From CAIJZX01 sp043766165 (GTDB lineage Bacteria; Patescibacteriota; Patescibacteriia; SBBC01; CAIJZX01): 29,590 bases of DNA. Under the pieces are notes generated by a model that saw nothing but the letters and a program-made list of their open reading frames with translations, made no database searches and had not been told where the DNA came from. This document shows positions 14,348 through 22,885 of this stretch, piece after piece (position 1 is the first letter of the stretch; every line of letters starts with the position of its first letter). Location of the stretch: assembly GCA_043766165.1 (NCBI GenBank), contig JAYUIJ010000026.1, forward strand, positions 1 to 29,590. The letters are read 5' to 3'. The position numbers were made by a program, and so were the translations under genes.

Positions 14348-15613
14348 ATGGCAACGTTGCAAAAAGTAAAATTAGGAGATGTCTGTGTTCAAATCACAGA
14401 TGGTAAACATGGCGACTGTGTAAACGAAAATAATTCAGGCTACTTTTTTATTAGCTCAAAGGATGTCTTTGACGGTGCTATCCATTACGAAAATGCAAGA
14501 CAAATTACAAAAGCTGACTTTCTCGATACCCACAAAAGAACAAGGTTAGAAATTGGTGACATTCTGATAACAAATAGTGGAACGATTGGACGTATGGCTC
14601 TAGTAAAAAACAATTCCTTGACTGAAAAAACGACTTTTCAAAAAAGTGTTGCCATTATCAAGTCGAAACGCAGCAGTATTGATAATACCTATCTGTATTA
14701 TAAATTACTGTCACTTTATCAACAACTCGTTAACCTAGGTGGCGGATCGGCTCAACACAATCTTCTACTTAGCGACCTAAGACATTTTACTATTCAGATA
14801 CCAAATTTTCCAACTCAAACTCACATCGCCTCCGTCCTCTCCGCCTACGACGACCTGATCGAAAACAACGAAAAGCGGATTAAGGTGCTTGAAGAAATGG
14901 CGCAGCTGCTCTATACCGAGTGGTTCGTGAAGTTTAAGTTTCCCCGCCTACGCCAAGGCTTCGGCGGGCAGGCCGGTCAAGAAAAAGTGAAAATGGTTGA
15001 GAGTGGGACGGAGTATGGGAAAATTCCGGAGGGGTGGGATGTGAGAAAGTTAAAAGAGATTGGTAAAGTTGTTACAGGCAAGACACCTTCTACGAGTAAA
15101 GCTGAGAATTTTGGTGGCAAAGTCCTATTTATTAAAACACCAGATATTCACAGAAATATTTTTGTTTTAGAATCAGAGGAAACTTTGTCGGAAATTGGCG
15201 CAAAAACGCAATCGTTGAAGATGTTACCTAAAAAAACAGTTTTTGTGAGCTGTATAGGAACCATTGGAGTGGTTGGTATCACTTCAAAACCATCACAAAC
15301 CAACCAGCAGATAAACGCTTTATTACTAAACGATGGTTCTGACTACTGCTTCTTTTATTGTTTTGCACAGGGCCTGAAGAACAAACTTGTTGGACTAGGG
15401 TCAAATGGAGCAACTATGGGAAATGTAAATAAAGATAAATTTGAAAATATCAATATACTTTATCCAAAGGAAGAAACAAGAAAATCTTTCTTTGAAAAAG
15501 CTGCTCGGTTATTTGATGAAATCCTGTTGCTACAAAAGTATAATAAGAATCTGTCGATAACTCGAGATTTACTAATTCCTCAGTTGGTGACGGGGAAACG
15601 GGAACTCAAATAA
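14348..15613 (+). CDS. hsdS: Type I restriction specificity subunit HsdS
   Basis: A 421-residue specificity subunit with two target-recognition domains (about 5-150 and 222-375), each followed by a conserved helical spacer. The central spacer reads PTQTHIASVLSAYDDLIEN, then EEMAQLLYTEWFVKFKF; the C-terminal one ends LLIPQLVTGKREL. Residues 199-210 are an in-frame palindromic repeat product (PRLRQGFGGQAG) placed between KFKF and QEKVKMVESG, just before domain 2. The recognition domains are AT-rich while the spacer is GC-richer, a mosaic expected from domain exchange. It is followed after 1 bp by the Shedu-like gene. Confidence 0.95.
   Translation: MATLQKVKLGDVCVQITDGKHGDCVNENNSGYFFISSKDVFDGAIHYENARQITKADFLDTHKRTRLEIGDILITNSGTIGRMALVKNNSLTEKTTFQKSVAIIKSKRSSIDNTYLYYKLLSLYQQLVNLGGGSAQHNLLLSDLRHFTIQIPNFPTQTHIASVLSAYDDLIENNEKRIKVLEEMAQLLYTEWFVKFKFPRLRQGFGGQAGQEKVKMVESGTEYGKIPEGWDVRKLKEIGKVVTGKTPSTSKAENFGGKVLFIKTPDIHRNIFVLESEETLSEIGAKTQSLKMLPKKTVFVSCIGTIGVVGITSKPSQTNQQINALLLNDGSDYCFFYCFAQGLKNKLVGLGSNGATMGNVNKDKFENINILYPKEETRKSFFEKAARLFDEILLLQKYNKNLSITRDLLIPQLVTGKRELK
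14942..14977 (+). repeat. In-frame palindromic repeat (LRQGFGGQAG type) in hsdS
   Basis: CCCGCC (about 14943-14948) pairs with GGCGGG (14963-14968), with an inner GCCAAGGC (14952-14959). The GC-rich block is unlike its AT-rich surroundings and is inserted without disturbing the frame. Repeats encoding very similar peptides recur across many Patescibacteria genomes, as far as I recall; a genome search would confirm that here. Confidence 0.75.
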
Positions 15614-15614
15614 T

Positions 15615-16730
15615 ATGGACGATGTATTTGACCCAAAGAATGAAGTAAAAACCGATGAAAAGGTTTTTATTGCAATGCGAAAAGAGGGCAAGATATATGT
15701 TTCCGACTTCCCAAATGGTAAAGTGTTGTCGACAATAACCGATACGGCTAAAGAAAATGAGAAGGTAATTTATCTAACAAGTAGAACACAAATCAAGGCG
15801 ACTTATATTTCAGCCAAAGATCAAATTGTCGAGCTCAAAATACAAAAGTTTGATGTTAAAGGGGGCGAACTGCAACAGCCTGTCGAAATACGTATTGACA
15901 CAGGTAATTTAGCTACTCTTACAAACTTTCTTCAGTTTCTTCTTTCTGCAAATTTGGCGTCTGTTTCGGCTGGTCGGTTATCTTTTGAAAAAAACCTTTC
16001 GCTTGATCCGGAGTTGGAATCAAAGCTCCATGCGCTTGCTCAAGATGAGGAAGGCAAGAAGCAAATTGTGAAATTATATGAAGAGGGTTATTTGACATCT
16101 GGTCTAGACATTCCCGAATTGATAAAGAGTGGCCTGACAAAAAATAAAATCGAAGAGAAAAGAAAGTCAATAAGTGATTTTAGGGAGATGCTTTCCCGTC
16201 CTGAAGTAAAAGAGGTTACAGATATACAAAACTTCCTAAAGGAACACCCTTGGATGCTTGGTCCTGAATATAAAAGTTTGGATTTTCGTACAGCAGGATT
16301 TGCGGGCAACCCAGATGGGAGATTACTTCGAATAGACGGGTTATCCGATATTCTAGAGGTGAAACTACCTTCGGAAGAGCTTTTACGAGCCGATGAAAGA
16401 GGAAGGCAATACATATCGCCAAAGTTAGCTGAATCACTTGGCCAGCTATCTGGATATCTTGAATTTTACTACAGTGAGTATAGTCACGAACGGGATGATA
16501 CTACTGGTGACGAAGTATTAGAAGATAGGCTAGGAAAGTATTACAAACCTAGAGGTATATTATTAATAGGGCGTCGTGGACTCGAAACAGTCAATACGAT
16601 GGCACAGACTATTCCGGCCAAGCCAAAATATCTGAGAAGGCTGTTGTCCTATTTTCACTGGATAGAGGTATTAACCTACGATGACTTACTCGAAAGAGCC
16701 GAAAATGGACTAGACAACCTCACTGCTTAG
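15615..16730 (+). CDS. Shedu-like DUF4263 nuclease (antiphage)
   Basis: A 371-residue protein whose C-terminal half matches DUF4263, the SduA domain of the Shedu defence system, a PD-(D/E)XK nuclease. Visible elements are FLKEHPWMLGPEY (about 207-219), D241-GLS-D245 followed by ILE248-V-K250 as the nuclease core, SPKLAESLGQLSGYLEFYYS, and GILLIGRR. The N-terminal 200 residues are a distinct beta-rich then helical sensor-like region of unknown role; Shedu proteins vary there. It is translationally close to hsdS (1 bp gap) and precedes the hsdR 5' remnant. Stand-alone Shedu is the norm, so the position inside a type I operon is notable. Confidence 0.85.
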   Translation: MDDVFDPKNEVKTDEKVFIAMRKEGKIYVSDFPNGKVLSTITDTAKENEKVIYLTSRTQIKATYISAKDQIVELKIQKFDVKGGELQQPVEIRIDTGNLATLTNFLQFLLSANLASVSAGRLSFEKNLSLDPELESKLHALAQDEEGKKQIVKLYEEGYLTSGLDIPELIKSGLTKNKIEEKRKSISDFREMLSRPEVKEVTDIQNFLKEHPWMLGPEYKSLDFRTAGFAGNPDGRLLRIDGLSDILEVKLPSEELLRADERGRQYISPKLAESLGQLSGYLEFYYSEYSHERDDTTGDEVLEDRLGKYYKPRGILLIGRRGLETVNTMAQTIPAKPKYLRRLLSYFHWIEVLTYDDLLERAENGLDNLTA

Positions 16731-16731
16731 T

Positions 16732-16788
16732 ATGAATCAATTCTCCGAAGACAATCTCGTCGAGCAAACCGTTATCAAACTGATTTAA
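16732..16788 (+). pseudogene. Duplicated 5' end of hsdR (18 codons)
   Basis: Reads MNQFSEDNLVEQTVIKLI then TAA. The intact hsdR at 18026 begins MNLFNEDNLVEQTAIKLIQ. A 26-bp block (16746-16771 and 18040-18065) is identical, and the homology runs on to CTGAT with two changes. This is a remnant of the hsdR start left upstream of the Fic gene, and it starts 1 bp after the Shedu-like gene as hsdR would in an uninterrupted operon. Confidence 0.9.
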
Positions 16789-16804
16789 TGGGTATAGATG
16801 GAAC

Positions 16805-16852
16805 TGTAAACATAGCTTTACATATTTACACTTAGGTGTTAAAGTGTAAATA
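16805..16852 (+). promoter_or_regulatory. Fic promoter with operator-like inverted repeats
   Basis: TGTAAA-N6-TTTACA (16805-16822) is followed by a perfect 10-bp inverted repeat, ATTTACACTT (16824-16833) and AAGTGTAAAT (16842-16851). A possible promoter uses TTTACA (16825-16830), a 16-bp spacer and TAAATA (16847-16852), with its -35 in one arm and -10 in the other. The Fic protein has a C-terminal winged-helix-like region, so autorepression is plausible. Confidence 0.55.
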
Positions 16853-16873
16853 TAAGTATTCATACTTTCATCT

Positions 16874-18004
16874 ATGAGACAATCATTCAAGGCGGGCATC
16901 TATAAACAGCAACTGGAATATAAGAGCTTTAGTCCTTTTCCAATAAATAAGCCTTTTGAGTGGGAGGACAAGAAAATCAATATGATGGTCGAAGAGGCGA
17001 TGCGACTTTTGGGCGAGTTAAATGCTTATTCTAGTTTGGTGCCTGATGTTGATTACTTTATTCGGATGCATATCGCCAAGGAAGCAACCGCCTCAAGTCG
17101 AATTGAGGGGACAAAAACTGGCATTGATGAGGTCTTACGTCTAAAGGATGATATTGACCCGGAGAAGCGTGATGATTGGAAGGAAGTGCAGAACTATATT
17201 GAAGCAATTAGTTATTCTGTTCAAGAGTTACATACCTTGCCGCTCTCCATGCGACTCTTGAAAGGTGCTCATAAAATTCTTTTAACCCATGTACGAGGAG
17301 AACACAAGACACCCGGCGAGATACGGACAAGTCAAAATTGGATTGGCGGTTCCAATCTGACTGATGCTTTTTTTATTCCGCCGCATCCGAATGAGGTGGG
17401 AGAGCTTGCCTCTGATCTAGAGAAGTTTTGGCATAATAAGCATCTGCAAATCCCGCTGCTCATAAAAGTTGCTATGAGTCATTTTCAGTTTGAGACTATC
17501 CACCCATTTCTGGACGGTAATGGTCGAATTGGGCGTCTGTTGATGACTCTTCAACTCGTCGATGCCAAGGTTTTACAGAAACCCACACTCTATCTCTCTG
17601 ATTTTTTTGAAAGAAATAAAGGTTCGTACTACGATTCCTTGACGGTGGTGCGAGCCTCAAATAACATCGAGCAATGGATTATCTTTTTTCTTTCCGCGGT
17701 TATTGACACAGCTCATAGAGGCAAGCTTACGTTTGAAAAAATCATTACGTTACGACAAAAGTATGAGCGGAAAATCTTAAGCATGGGGCGGCGGGCTGAA
17801 CTTGGACAAAAGTTACTTCTGATTTTGTTTTCACAACCAATTATGAACATGAATCAAGTGGCCCAAGAGCTTGATATAGCTTTTGTAACAGCCACACGCC
17901 TGATTGCTGAATTTGAAGCCAAAGGTATACTAAAGGAAAAAACTGGGTTTTCCCGGAATCGTTCTTTTGGGCTGTATGAGTATGTAGGGCTGTTTGAAAA
18001 ATAA
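16874..18004 (+). CDS. Fic family protein (AMPylase-type) with inhibitory motif and C-terminal HTH
   Basis: A 376-residue Fic protein. It has a Fic N-terminal domain with the inhibitory helix SSRIEG (74-79, matching S/T-x-x-x-E-G), and the catalytic core HPFLDGNGRIGR (210-221) with His, Asp, Gly-Asn-Gly and Arg intact. The C-terminus (about 320-370) looks like a winged helix (MNMNQVAQELDIAFVTATRL). Fic enzymes usually transfer AMP to target proteins; the target here is unknown. The class with the inhibitory helix N-terminal of the core is self-controlled. The gene is AT-richer than hsdM and hsdR and sits between a duplicated hsdR start and intact hsdR, indicating insertion. Confidence 0.94.
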   Translation: MRQSFKAGIYKQQLEYKSFSPFPINKPFEWEDKKINMMVEEAMRLLGELNAYSSLVPDVDYFIRMHIAKEATASSRIEGTKTGIDEVLRLKDDIDPEKRDDWKEVQNYIEAISYSVQELHTLPLSMRLLKGAHKILLTHVRGEHKTPGEIRTSQNWIGGSNLTDAFFIPPHPNEVGELASDLEKFWHNKHLQIPLLIKVAMSHFQFETIHPFLDGNGRIGRLLMTLQLVDAKVLQKPTLYLSDFFERNKGSYYDSLTVVRASNNIEQWIIFFLSAVIDTAHRGKLTFEKIITLRQKYERKILSMGRRAELGQKLLLILFSQPIMNMNQVAQELDIAFVTATRLIAEFEAKGILKEKTGFSRNRSFGLYEYVGLFEK

Positions 18005-18025
18005 TTTGTTATTTCAGCACAGTGT

Positions 18026-21000
18026 ATGAACCTCTTCAACGAAGACAATCTCGTCGAGCAAACCGCTATCAAGCTGATCCAACAAGTTTGGGGCGATAAG
18101 ACGTGTCATATCAATGCCTACAAAGACGAGGACGATGTGAAGCTGGGTCGTGAAAACCAAGGCGAAGTTGTCCTAAAAAAGTATCTCCTGCCCGCGCTTG
18201 AAAAACTGAACCCCGATCTTCCTTCTGAAGCGTTTGATCAGGCTATCGACGAACTGACACGCAATCGTTCGCAGTTGAGTCTCGTCAATGCAAACCGCGA
18301 GGTATATAAACTTCTCAAAGACGGAGCGAATGCGGTTGTCGGAGCGAAGGACAATGAGGCAGTTACCGAGCGAGTCCGATTTTTTGATTTTGAACATCCG
18401 GAGAATAATCACTGGCTGGCAGTTTCGCAGATGTGGATTGTCGGTGAAATGTATACTCGACGACCGGACATTATCCTGTATGTGAATGGTATCCCGTTAG
18501 TGCTGTTAGAACTCAAAGCATCTCATAAGAGCTTAGTCGATGCGCATCGCGATAATATCCGTGATTATAAGGACACGATACCGAAGTTGTTCTGGTACAA
18601 CATGGGGATTATCATTTCTAATGGGATAGAAAATAAATTTGGGGCATTCACCGCACCATACGAATTCTTCAACGAATGGAAGAAAGCCGAGAGCGAAGAA
18701 GATAAACCGAAAACTGATCTGGCCACAATGATTCGGGGGGTGTGCGAGAAGACGCGCCTGCTCGATATCTTCGAAAACTTTATCTTGTTTGATGAGGCAC
18801 GAGGCGAAGTGAAAAAAGTTGTACCGCGGTACTTCCAATATTTCGGCGTGAATCGTGCGTTTGAGAATGTCCAACACCGGAAAGAGATGGACGGAAAGCT
18901 CGGGGTGTTCTGGCATACACAAGGTTCGGGTAAGTCCTATTCGATGGTTTGGTTGACCCAAAAGGTACTTCGGAAACTCGAAGGGAACTTTACGTTTGTT
19001 GTTGTGACCGATCGGACACAGCTTGATGGCCAAGCCTATGATAACTTCGCCCATGTCGGTGTTATTCACGAAGCCGAAGTCCATGCGGAAAGTATTGCTC
19101 ATCTGAAGGAACTCCTGACCCAAGATCACCGAGAAATATTTACCACCATCCAAAAGTTCCAAGATATTGCTGGTGCGATATCATCACGCGACGATATTAT
19201 TGTCATGACGGACGAAGCACACCGCACGCAGTATGATCGCATGGCGCTCAATATGCGTAAAGCGCTTCCTAAGGCATCGTTCATTGGGTTTACTGGTACA
19301 CCGTTGATGGCTGATGGCGAAGCGGAAACAGTAAAGACATTCGGTGAATATGTCTCGGTCTATAACTTCGGACAATCAGTTGCTGATGGTGCGACTGTAC
19401 CGCTCTATTACGAAAATCGTGTGCCACGGTTAAAGAATGTGAATGAGAATCTTGAGGAACAAGTCGGCCAACTGATGGATCGATATGATCTTGATGAGGA
19501 TGAGGAGGATAAGCTAGAGCACGAGTACTCGAATTTTTATGAGATCGTGACCCGCGAAGATCGATTGAACACTATTGCTCGCGATATTGTTGAACACTAC
19601 GTCGGACGGGGATATGACGGAAAAGCCATGGTGGTATGTATAGATAAACCGACCACGTTCCGAATGTACGATAAGGTAAAAAAGGAATGGGATCGATACA
19701 TTGCGAAACTTCGACTTGATCTGTCGCGGGCGAAGGATGATCGCGAACGTGAACGGATTGAAACGAAACTCGAACAGCATGCGAATGTTGATATGGCGGT
19801 CATGGTCAGTTTAAGCAACAATCAGAACGAGATTGCCGATATGGAGGAGTTTGAGATTGATGTCAAACCGATTCGCCAACGGATCATCAACGAAGACTTA
19901 GAAGAAGAGTTTAAGAAACCCGATAGTCATTTACGAATCGTGTTTGTCTGTGCCATGTGGCTGACGGGCTTTGATGTACCAAATCTGTCGACGTTGTACC
20001 TCGATAAGCCGTTAAAGAATCATACGTTGATGCAAACGATCGCTCGCGCGAATCGTGTGGCTGATGAAGGGAAAAAGAACGGCCTCATTGTCGATTATAT
20101 TGGCGTATTCAAGAATATCGAAAAGGCGCTAGCACTGTACGCGGCGAGTGGGGTCGATGAGAATGACATTATTAAGAGTAAAACCGAACTAGTTGATGAC
20201 CTGAAAAAATCCTTAACTGCCGTCAATGTATTCCTGAAATCAGAAAACCTGACGCTTGATCCGCTTCTCGAAGCGCCAAACGAACAGAAACTCTTACTCT
20301 TGGAGCGGTATGCAAATACGATCATCGGGGATCAGGAACACAAGAAGAAGTTTTTGAATCTGGCGAGCGATGTCCAAAGCGCCTATCGTTCGGTTTTACC
20401 AGATCCGCAAGCTGAAGATTATTACCACCGAGTGACCGCAATTCGCGTGCTTGCTTCACGTATTCGTGATGTCGGTGTGCAAAGCATTGATGTGTCACAG
20501 GTGAAGAAAGATTTAGAGGATCTCCTTGATAAATCTATCCAAACGGGAGAGTATGTTATATCCCAGCATAAGAAAATCAAAGATTTAAGTATGCTCGATG
20601 CTGACGCGCTTCATAAGTTTTTTGCCAAACTGGACAATAAAAATCTCCAGGTTGAAGCCATGTCAGCGGAGTTGGAACAGAAAATTAACGACATGATTAG
20701 GCGTAACAAGAAGCGGGCAAGGTTTATGGAGCGCCTGCTGTCGCTCCTCAAGGAGTATAACAGCGGCGCACACGATGTTGACCAACTGTTTGATGAACTC
20801 ATTATACTTGCACAAGATCTTAATGAGGAAGAACAGCGATCGGTGAAAGAACATTTAACTGAGTATGAACTGGCCATTTTCGATTTGTTGGTGAAAGAGA
20901 AACTCAATCCTGATCAAGTGGCAAAAGTAAAAGGCGCGGCTCATGAATTACTCGAAAATCTCAAACCGCTTCTTGTCCCACATTGGCGAGATTTTGAAAC

Positions 21001-21157
21001 TAACCGATCAGAAGTAAAAGTCGCCATTTCGGATTTGCTGTATAAGCAATTACCCGAACCAACATACTCCGAGAAGGACTGTGAGTTTAGGGGATTGGAA
21101 ATATATAACTTTGTGTATGAACATTACCAGGATTCAAAAATGTTAATTCCTGCCTAA
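18026..21157 (+). CDS. hsdR: Type I restriction enzyme subunit HsdR
   Basis: A 1043-residue restriction and translocation subunit. The N-terminal nuclease core shows D148 and E162-L-K164 in RRPDIILYVNG and LLELKASH. The SF2 motor has Walker A GSGKS (300-304), DEAH (396-399), GFTGTP, and motifs V and VI (TGFDVPNLSTLYLDK, then QTIARANR). A helical C-terminal domain for binding the methylase is present. It appears intact with typical length. It completes the hsdM/S/R set but is separated from hsdS by the Shedu-like and Fic genes. Confidence 0.97.
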   Translation: MNLFNEDNLVEQTAIKLIQQVWGDKTCHINAYKDEDDVKLGRENQGEVVLKKYLLPALEKLNPDLPSEAFDQAIDELTRNRSQLSLVNANREVYKLLKDGANAVVGAKDNEAVTERVRFFDFEHPENNHWLAVSQMWIVGEMYTRRPDIILYVNGIPLVLLELKASHKSLVDAHRDNIRDYKDTIPKLFWYNMGIIISNGIENKFGAFTAPYEFFNEWKKAESEEDKPKTDLATMIRGVCEKTRLLDIFENFILFDEARGEVKKVVPRYFQYFGVNRAFENVQHRKEMDGKLGVFWHTQGSGKSYSMVWLTQKVLRKLEGNFTFVVVTDRTQLDGQAYDNFAHVGVIHEAEVHAESIAHLKELLTQDHREIFTTIQKFQDIAGAISSRDDIIVMTDEAHRTQYDRMALNMRKALPKASFIGFTGTPLMADGEAETVKTFGEYVSVYNFGQSVADGATVPLYYENRVPRLKNVNENLEEQVGQLMDRYDLDEDEEDKLEHEYSNFYEIVTREDRLNTIARDIVEHYVGRGYDGKAMVVCIDKPTTFRMYDKVKKEWDRYIAKLRLDLSRAKDDRERERIETKLEQHANVDMAVMVSLSNNQNEIADMEEFEIDVKPIRQRIINEDLEEEFKKPDSHLRIVFVCAMWLTGFDVPNLSTLYLDKPLKNHTLMQTIARANRVADEGKKNGLIVDYIGVFKNIEKALALYAASGVDENDIIKSKTELVDDLKKSLTAVNVFLKSENLTLDPLLEAPNEQKLLLLERYANTIIGDQEHKKKFLNLASDVQSAYRSVLPDPQAEDYYHRVTAIRVLASRIRDVGVQSIDVSQVKKDLEDLLDKSIQTGEYVISQHKKIKDLSMLDADALHKFFAKLDNKNLQVEAMSAELEQKINDMIRRNKKRARFMERLLSLLKEYNSGAHDVDQLFDELIILAQDLNEEEQRSVKEHLTEYELAIFDLLVKEKLNPDQVAKVKGAAHELLENLKPLLVPHWRDFETNRSEVKVAISDLLYKQLPEPTYSEKDCEFRGLEIYNFVYEHYQDSKMLIPA

Positions 21158-21176
21158 ACATTTAGAAGTACTCTCT

Positions 21177-22883
21177 ATGCCAAAAGTTGATATTTCTATA
21201 CGCGAGCTGGTCGATAAAGTAGAGCGTGCCGAGTTGCTTCTTCCGGAAATGCAACGGCGATATGTTTGGCCGGCAACACGGGTTCGTGATTTACTCGATT
21301 CCCTGTATCGTGGTTATCCATCAGGGACAATTCTGGTTTGGGAAACCGATAAAGAGGTCGAAACTCGGGAACTTGCCGTAGCTCCTACGCGTGCCCCGAT
21401 TGGGTCACAGAGGTATTTATTACTCGATGGACAACAGCGAATTACATCGTTAACAGCAATACTCAATGGCCAGCCCGTAACTGTTCGAAACAGACGGAGG
21501 CCAATTGATATTCTCTTTAATGTTGAGCATCCAGAGGGAGCGCCGACGGATATCACTGAAGTAGATGAAGAGGATATTCCTGAGGATATTGAAGAAATTG
21601 AGGACGAAGAAACTGCTAGTTACGATATTCAAGAAGAATTGCGGAAAAGAACATTTGTTGTTTCTAGTCGAGCGCTGATAAACAATCCAACGTGGGTAAA
21701 AGTTACTGATATATTTTCTAAAAGTGACAGTGAAATACTTCGGGCAATTGGCGTCAAATCTGAAGATCCAAAGTGGGATAAATATGCCGAGCGAATACAG
21801 CAAGTTAAGAAAATTGCCGATTACCAATATGTTATGCAGGTGTTGGATAATACGCGCTCATACGAAGAAGTCACAGAGATTTTCGTTCGTGTAAATTCGC
21901 TCGGCATTAAACTTCGTGGTTCAGACCTAGCACTGGCGCAAATAACATCTCGCTGGCCCGGATTTATGAAGAAAACGGAGGAACTGGCCGAAACCTTTAA
22001 TCTGGAGAAGGACTTCATTATCGAATCGGGTCTACCTATTCGGCTACTGGTTGTGTTTGCGACTCATCAAAGCCGATTTAAGACCATCGGCAGGGTATCT
22101 AATGCTAAACTTGAGGAATCGTGGGCGCTGGCAATCAAAGGCTTACAGTTTGCGATTAACTTTCTACGAAGTCACGCTGGCATAGACCACTTGAGTTATT
22201 TATCATCACCCTTCCTGATTATTCCGATCGCGGTTTATGCTGTCCTCAAGGAAGAGCGGCTCTCAGCGGAAGAAACGAATCAACTATTAAAATGGTTCTT
22301 CTACGCACATATGCGCGGGCATTACAGCTTGGGTTCTTCGGAAACAATTTTGGATCAAGATCTGGCTATATTATTCAAGAGCGGAAAACTTAGCGATTTA
22401 TTACAACAACTACAACTTCGCGTCAAGAAGTTTGGGGTCGATGTTGACGATATTCGGTATAGGGGAATTCGTAGTCCAATGTTCTCGATGCTATATTTTG
22501 TCATGCACAAGGTTGGAGCGAAGGATTGGTTCACCGGACTACCGCTATCCGAGGAACATATCGGTCATTCACATGCGATACAGTACCACCACATTTTCCC
22601 AAAATCCTTACTGCAGGATGCTAGTTACGAAAAAAAAGAAGTCAACGAAATTGCTAATATGGCTTTTATTGGAGGAAAGACAAATCGTCATATTACGAAT
22701 AGACCGCCTAAAGAATACTTTCCCGATGTAGTTACAAAACAACGTGGTGATGAAGCGTTACGGCAACAACTAGTTCCGATTGATGAAAAGTTATGGGAGA
22801 TTGGTGAGTACCCGAAGTTTCTTGATTGGCGACGGGCGGAAATTGCATGGAAGATAAATGAATTTATGGAACAGTATAAATAA
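21177..22883 (+). CDS. DUF262 / HNH protein (GmrSD-like, type IV restriction-related)
   Basis: A 568-residue protein. The N-terminal DUF262 (ParB-like) domain shows PEMQRRYVWPATRVRDLLDS, RGYPSGTIL and LLDGQQRITSLTA (82-94). An acidic Asp/Glu-rich linker follows near residues 120-145, then helices with FVRVNSLGIKLRGSDLALAQ. The C-terminus has an HNH-type segment YHHIFPKSLL (470-479) with NEIANMAFI and TNRHI. GmrSD-type enzymes cleave modified DNA in phage genomes; DUF262 fusions are broad, so the substrate is uncertain. It lies 19 bp after hsdR and 2 bp before the next nuclease gene, so it is part of the same block. Confidence 0.88.
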   Translation: MPKVDISIRELVDKVERAELLLPEMQRRYVWPATRVRDLLDSLYRGYPSGTILVWETDKEVETRELAVAPTRAPIGSQRYLLLDGQQRITSLTAILNGQPVTVRNRRRPIDILFNVEHPEGAPTDITEVDEEDIPEDIEEIEDEETASYDIQEELRKRTFVVSSRALINNPTWVKVTDIFSKSDSEILRAIGVKSEDPKWDKYAERIQQVKKIADYQYVMQVLDNTRSYEEVTEIFVRVNSLGIKLRGSDLALAQITSRWPGFMKKTEELAETFNLEKDFIIESGLPIRLLVVFATHQSRFKTIGRVSNAKLEESWALAIKGLQFAINFLRSHAGIDHLSYLSSPFLIIPIAVYAVLKEERLSAEETNQLLKWFFYAHMRGHYSLGSSETILDQDLAILFKSGKLSDLLQQLQLRVKKFGVDVDDIRYRGIRSPMFSMLYFVMHKVGAKDWFTGLPLSEEHIGHSHAIQYHHIFPKSLLQDASYEKKEVNEIANMAFIGGKTNRHITNRPPKEYFPDVVTKQRGDEALRQQLVPIDEKLWEIGEYPKFLDWRRAEIAWKINEFMEQYK

Positions 22884-22885
22884 CC

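Noticed and set aside
18533..19162. Minus-strand open frame of 209 codons inside hsdR
   Set aside because: It is antisense to the conserved helicase region and has no recognisable product.
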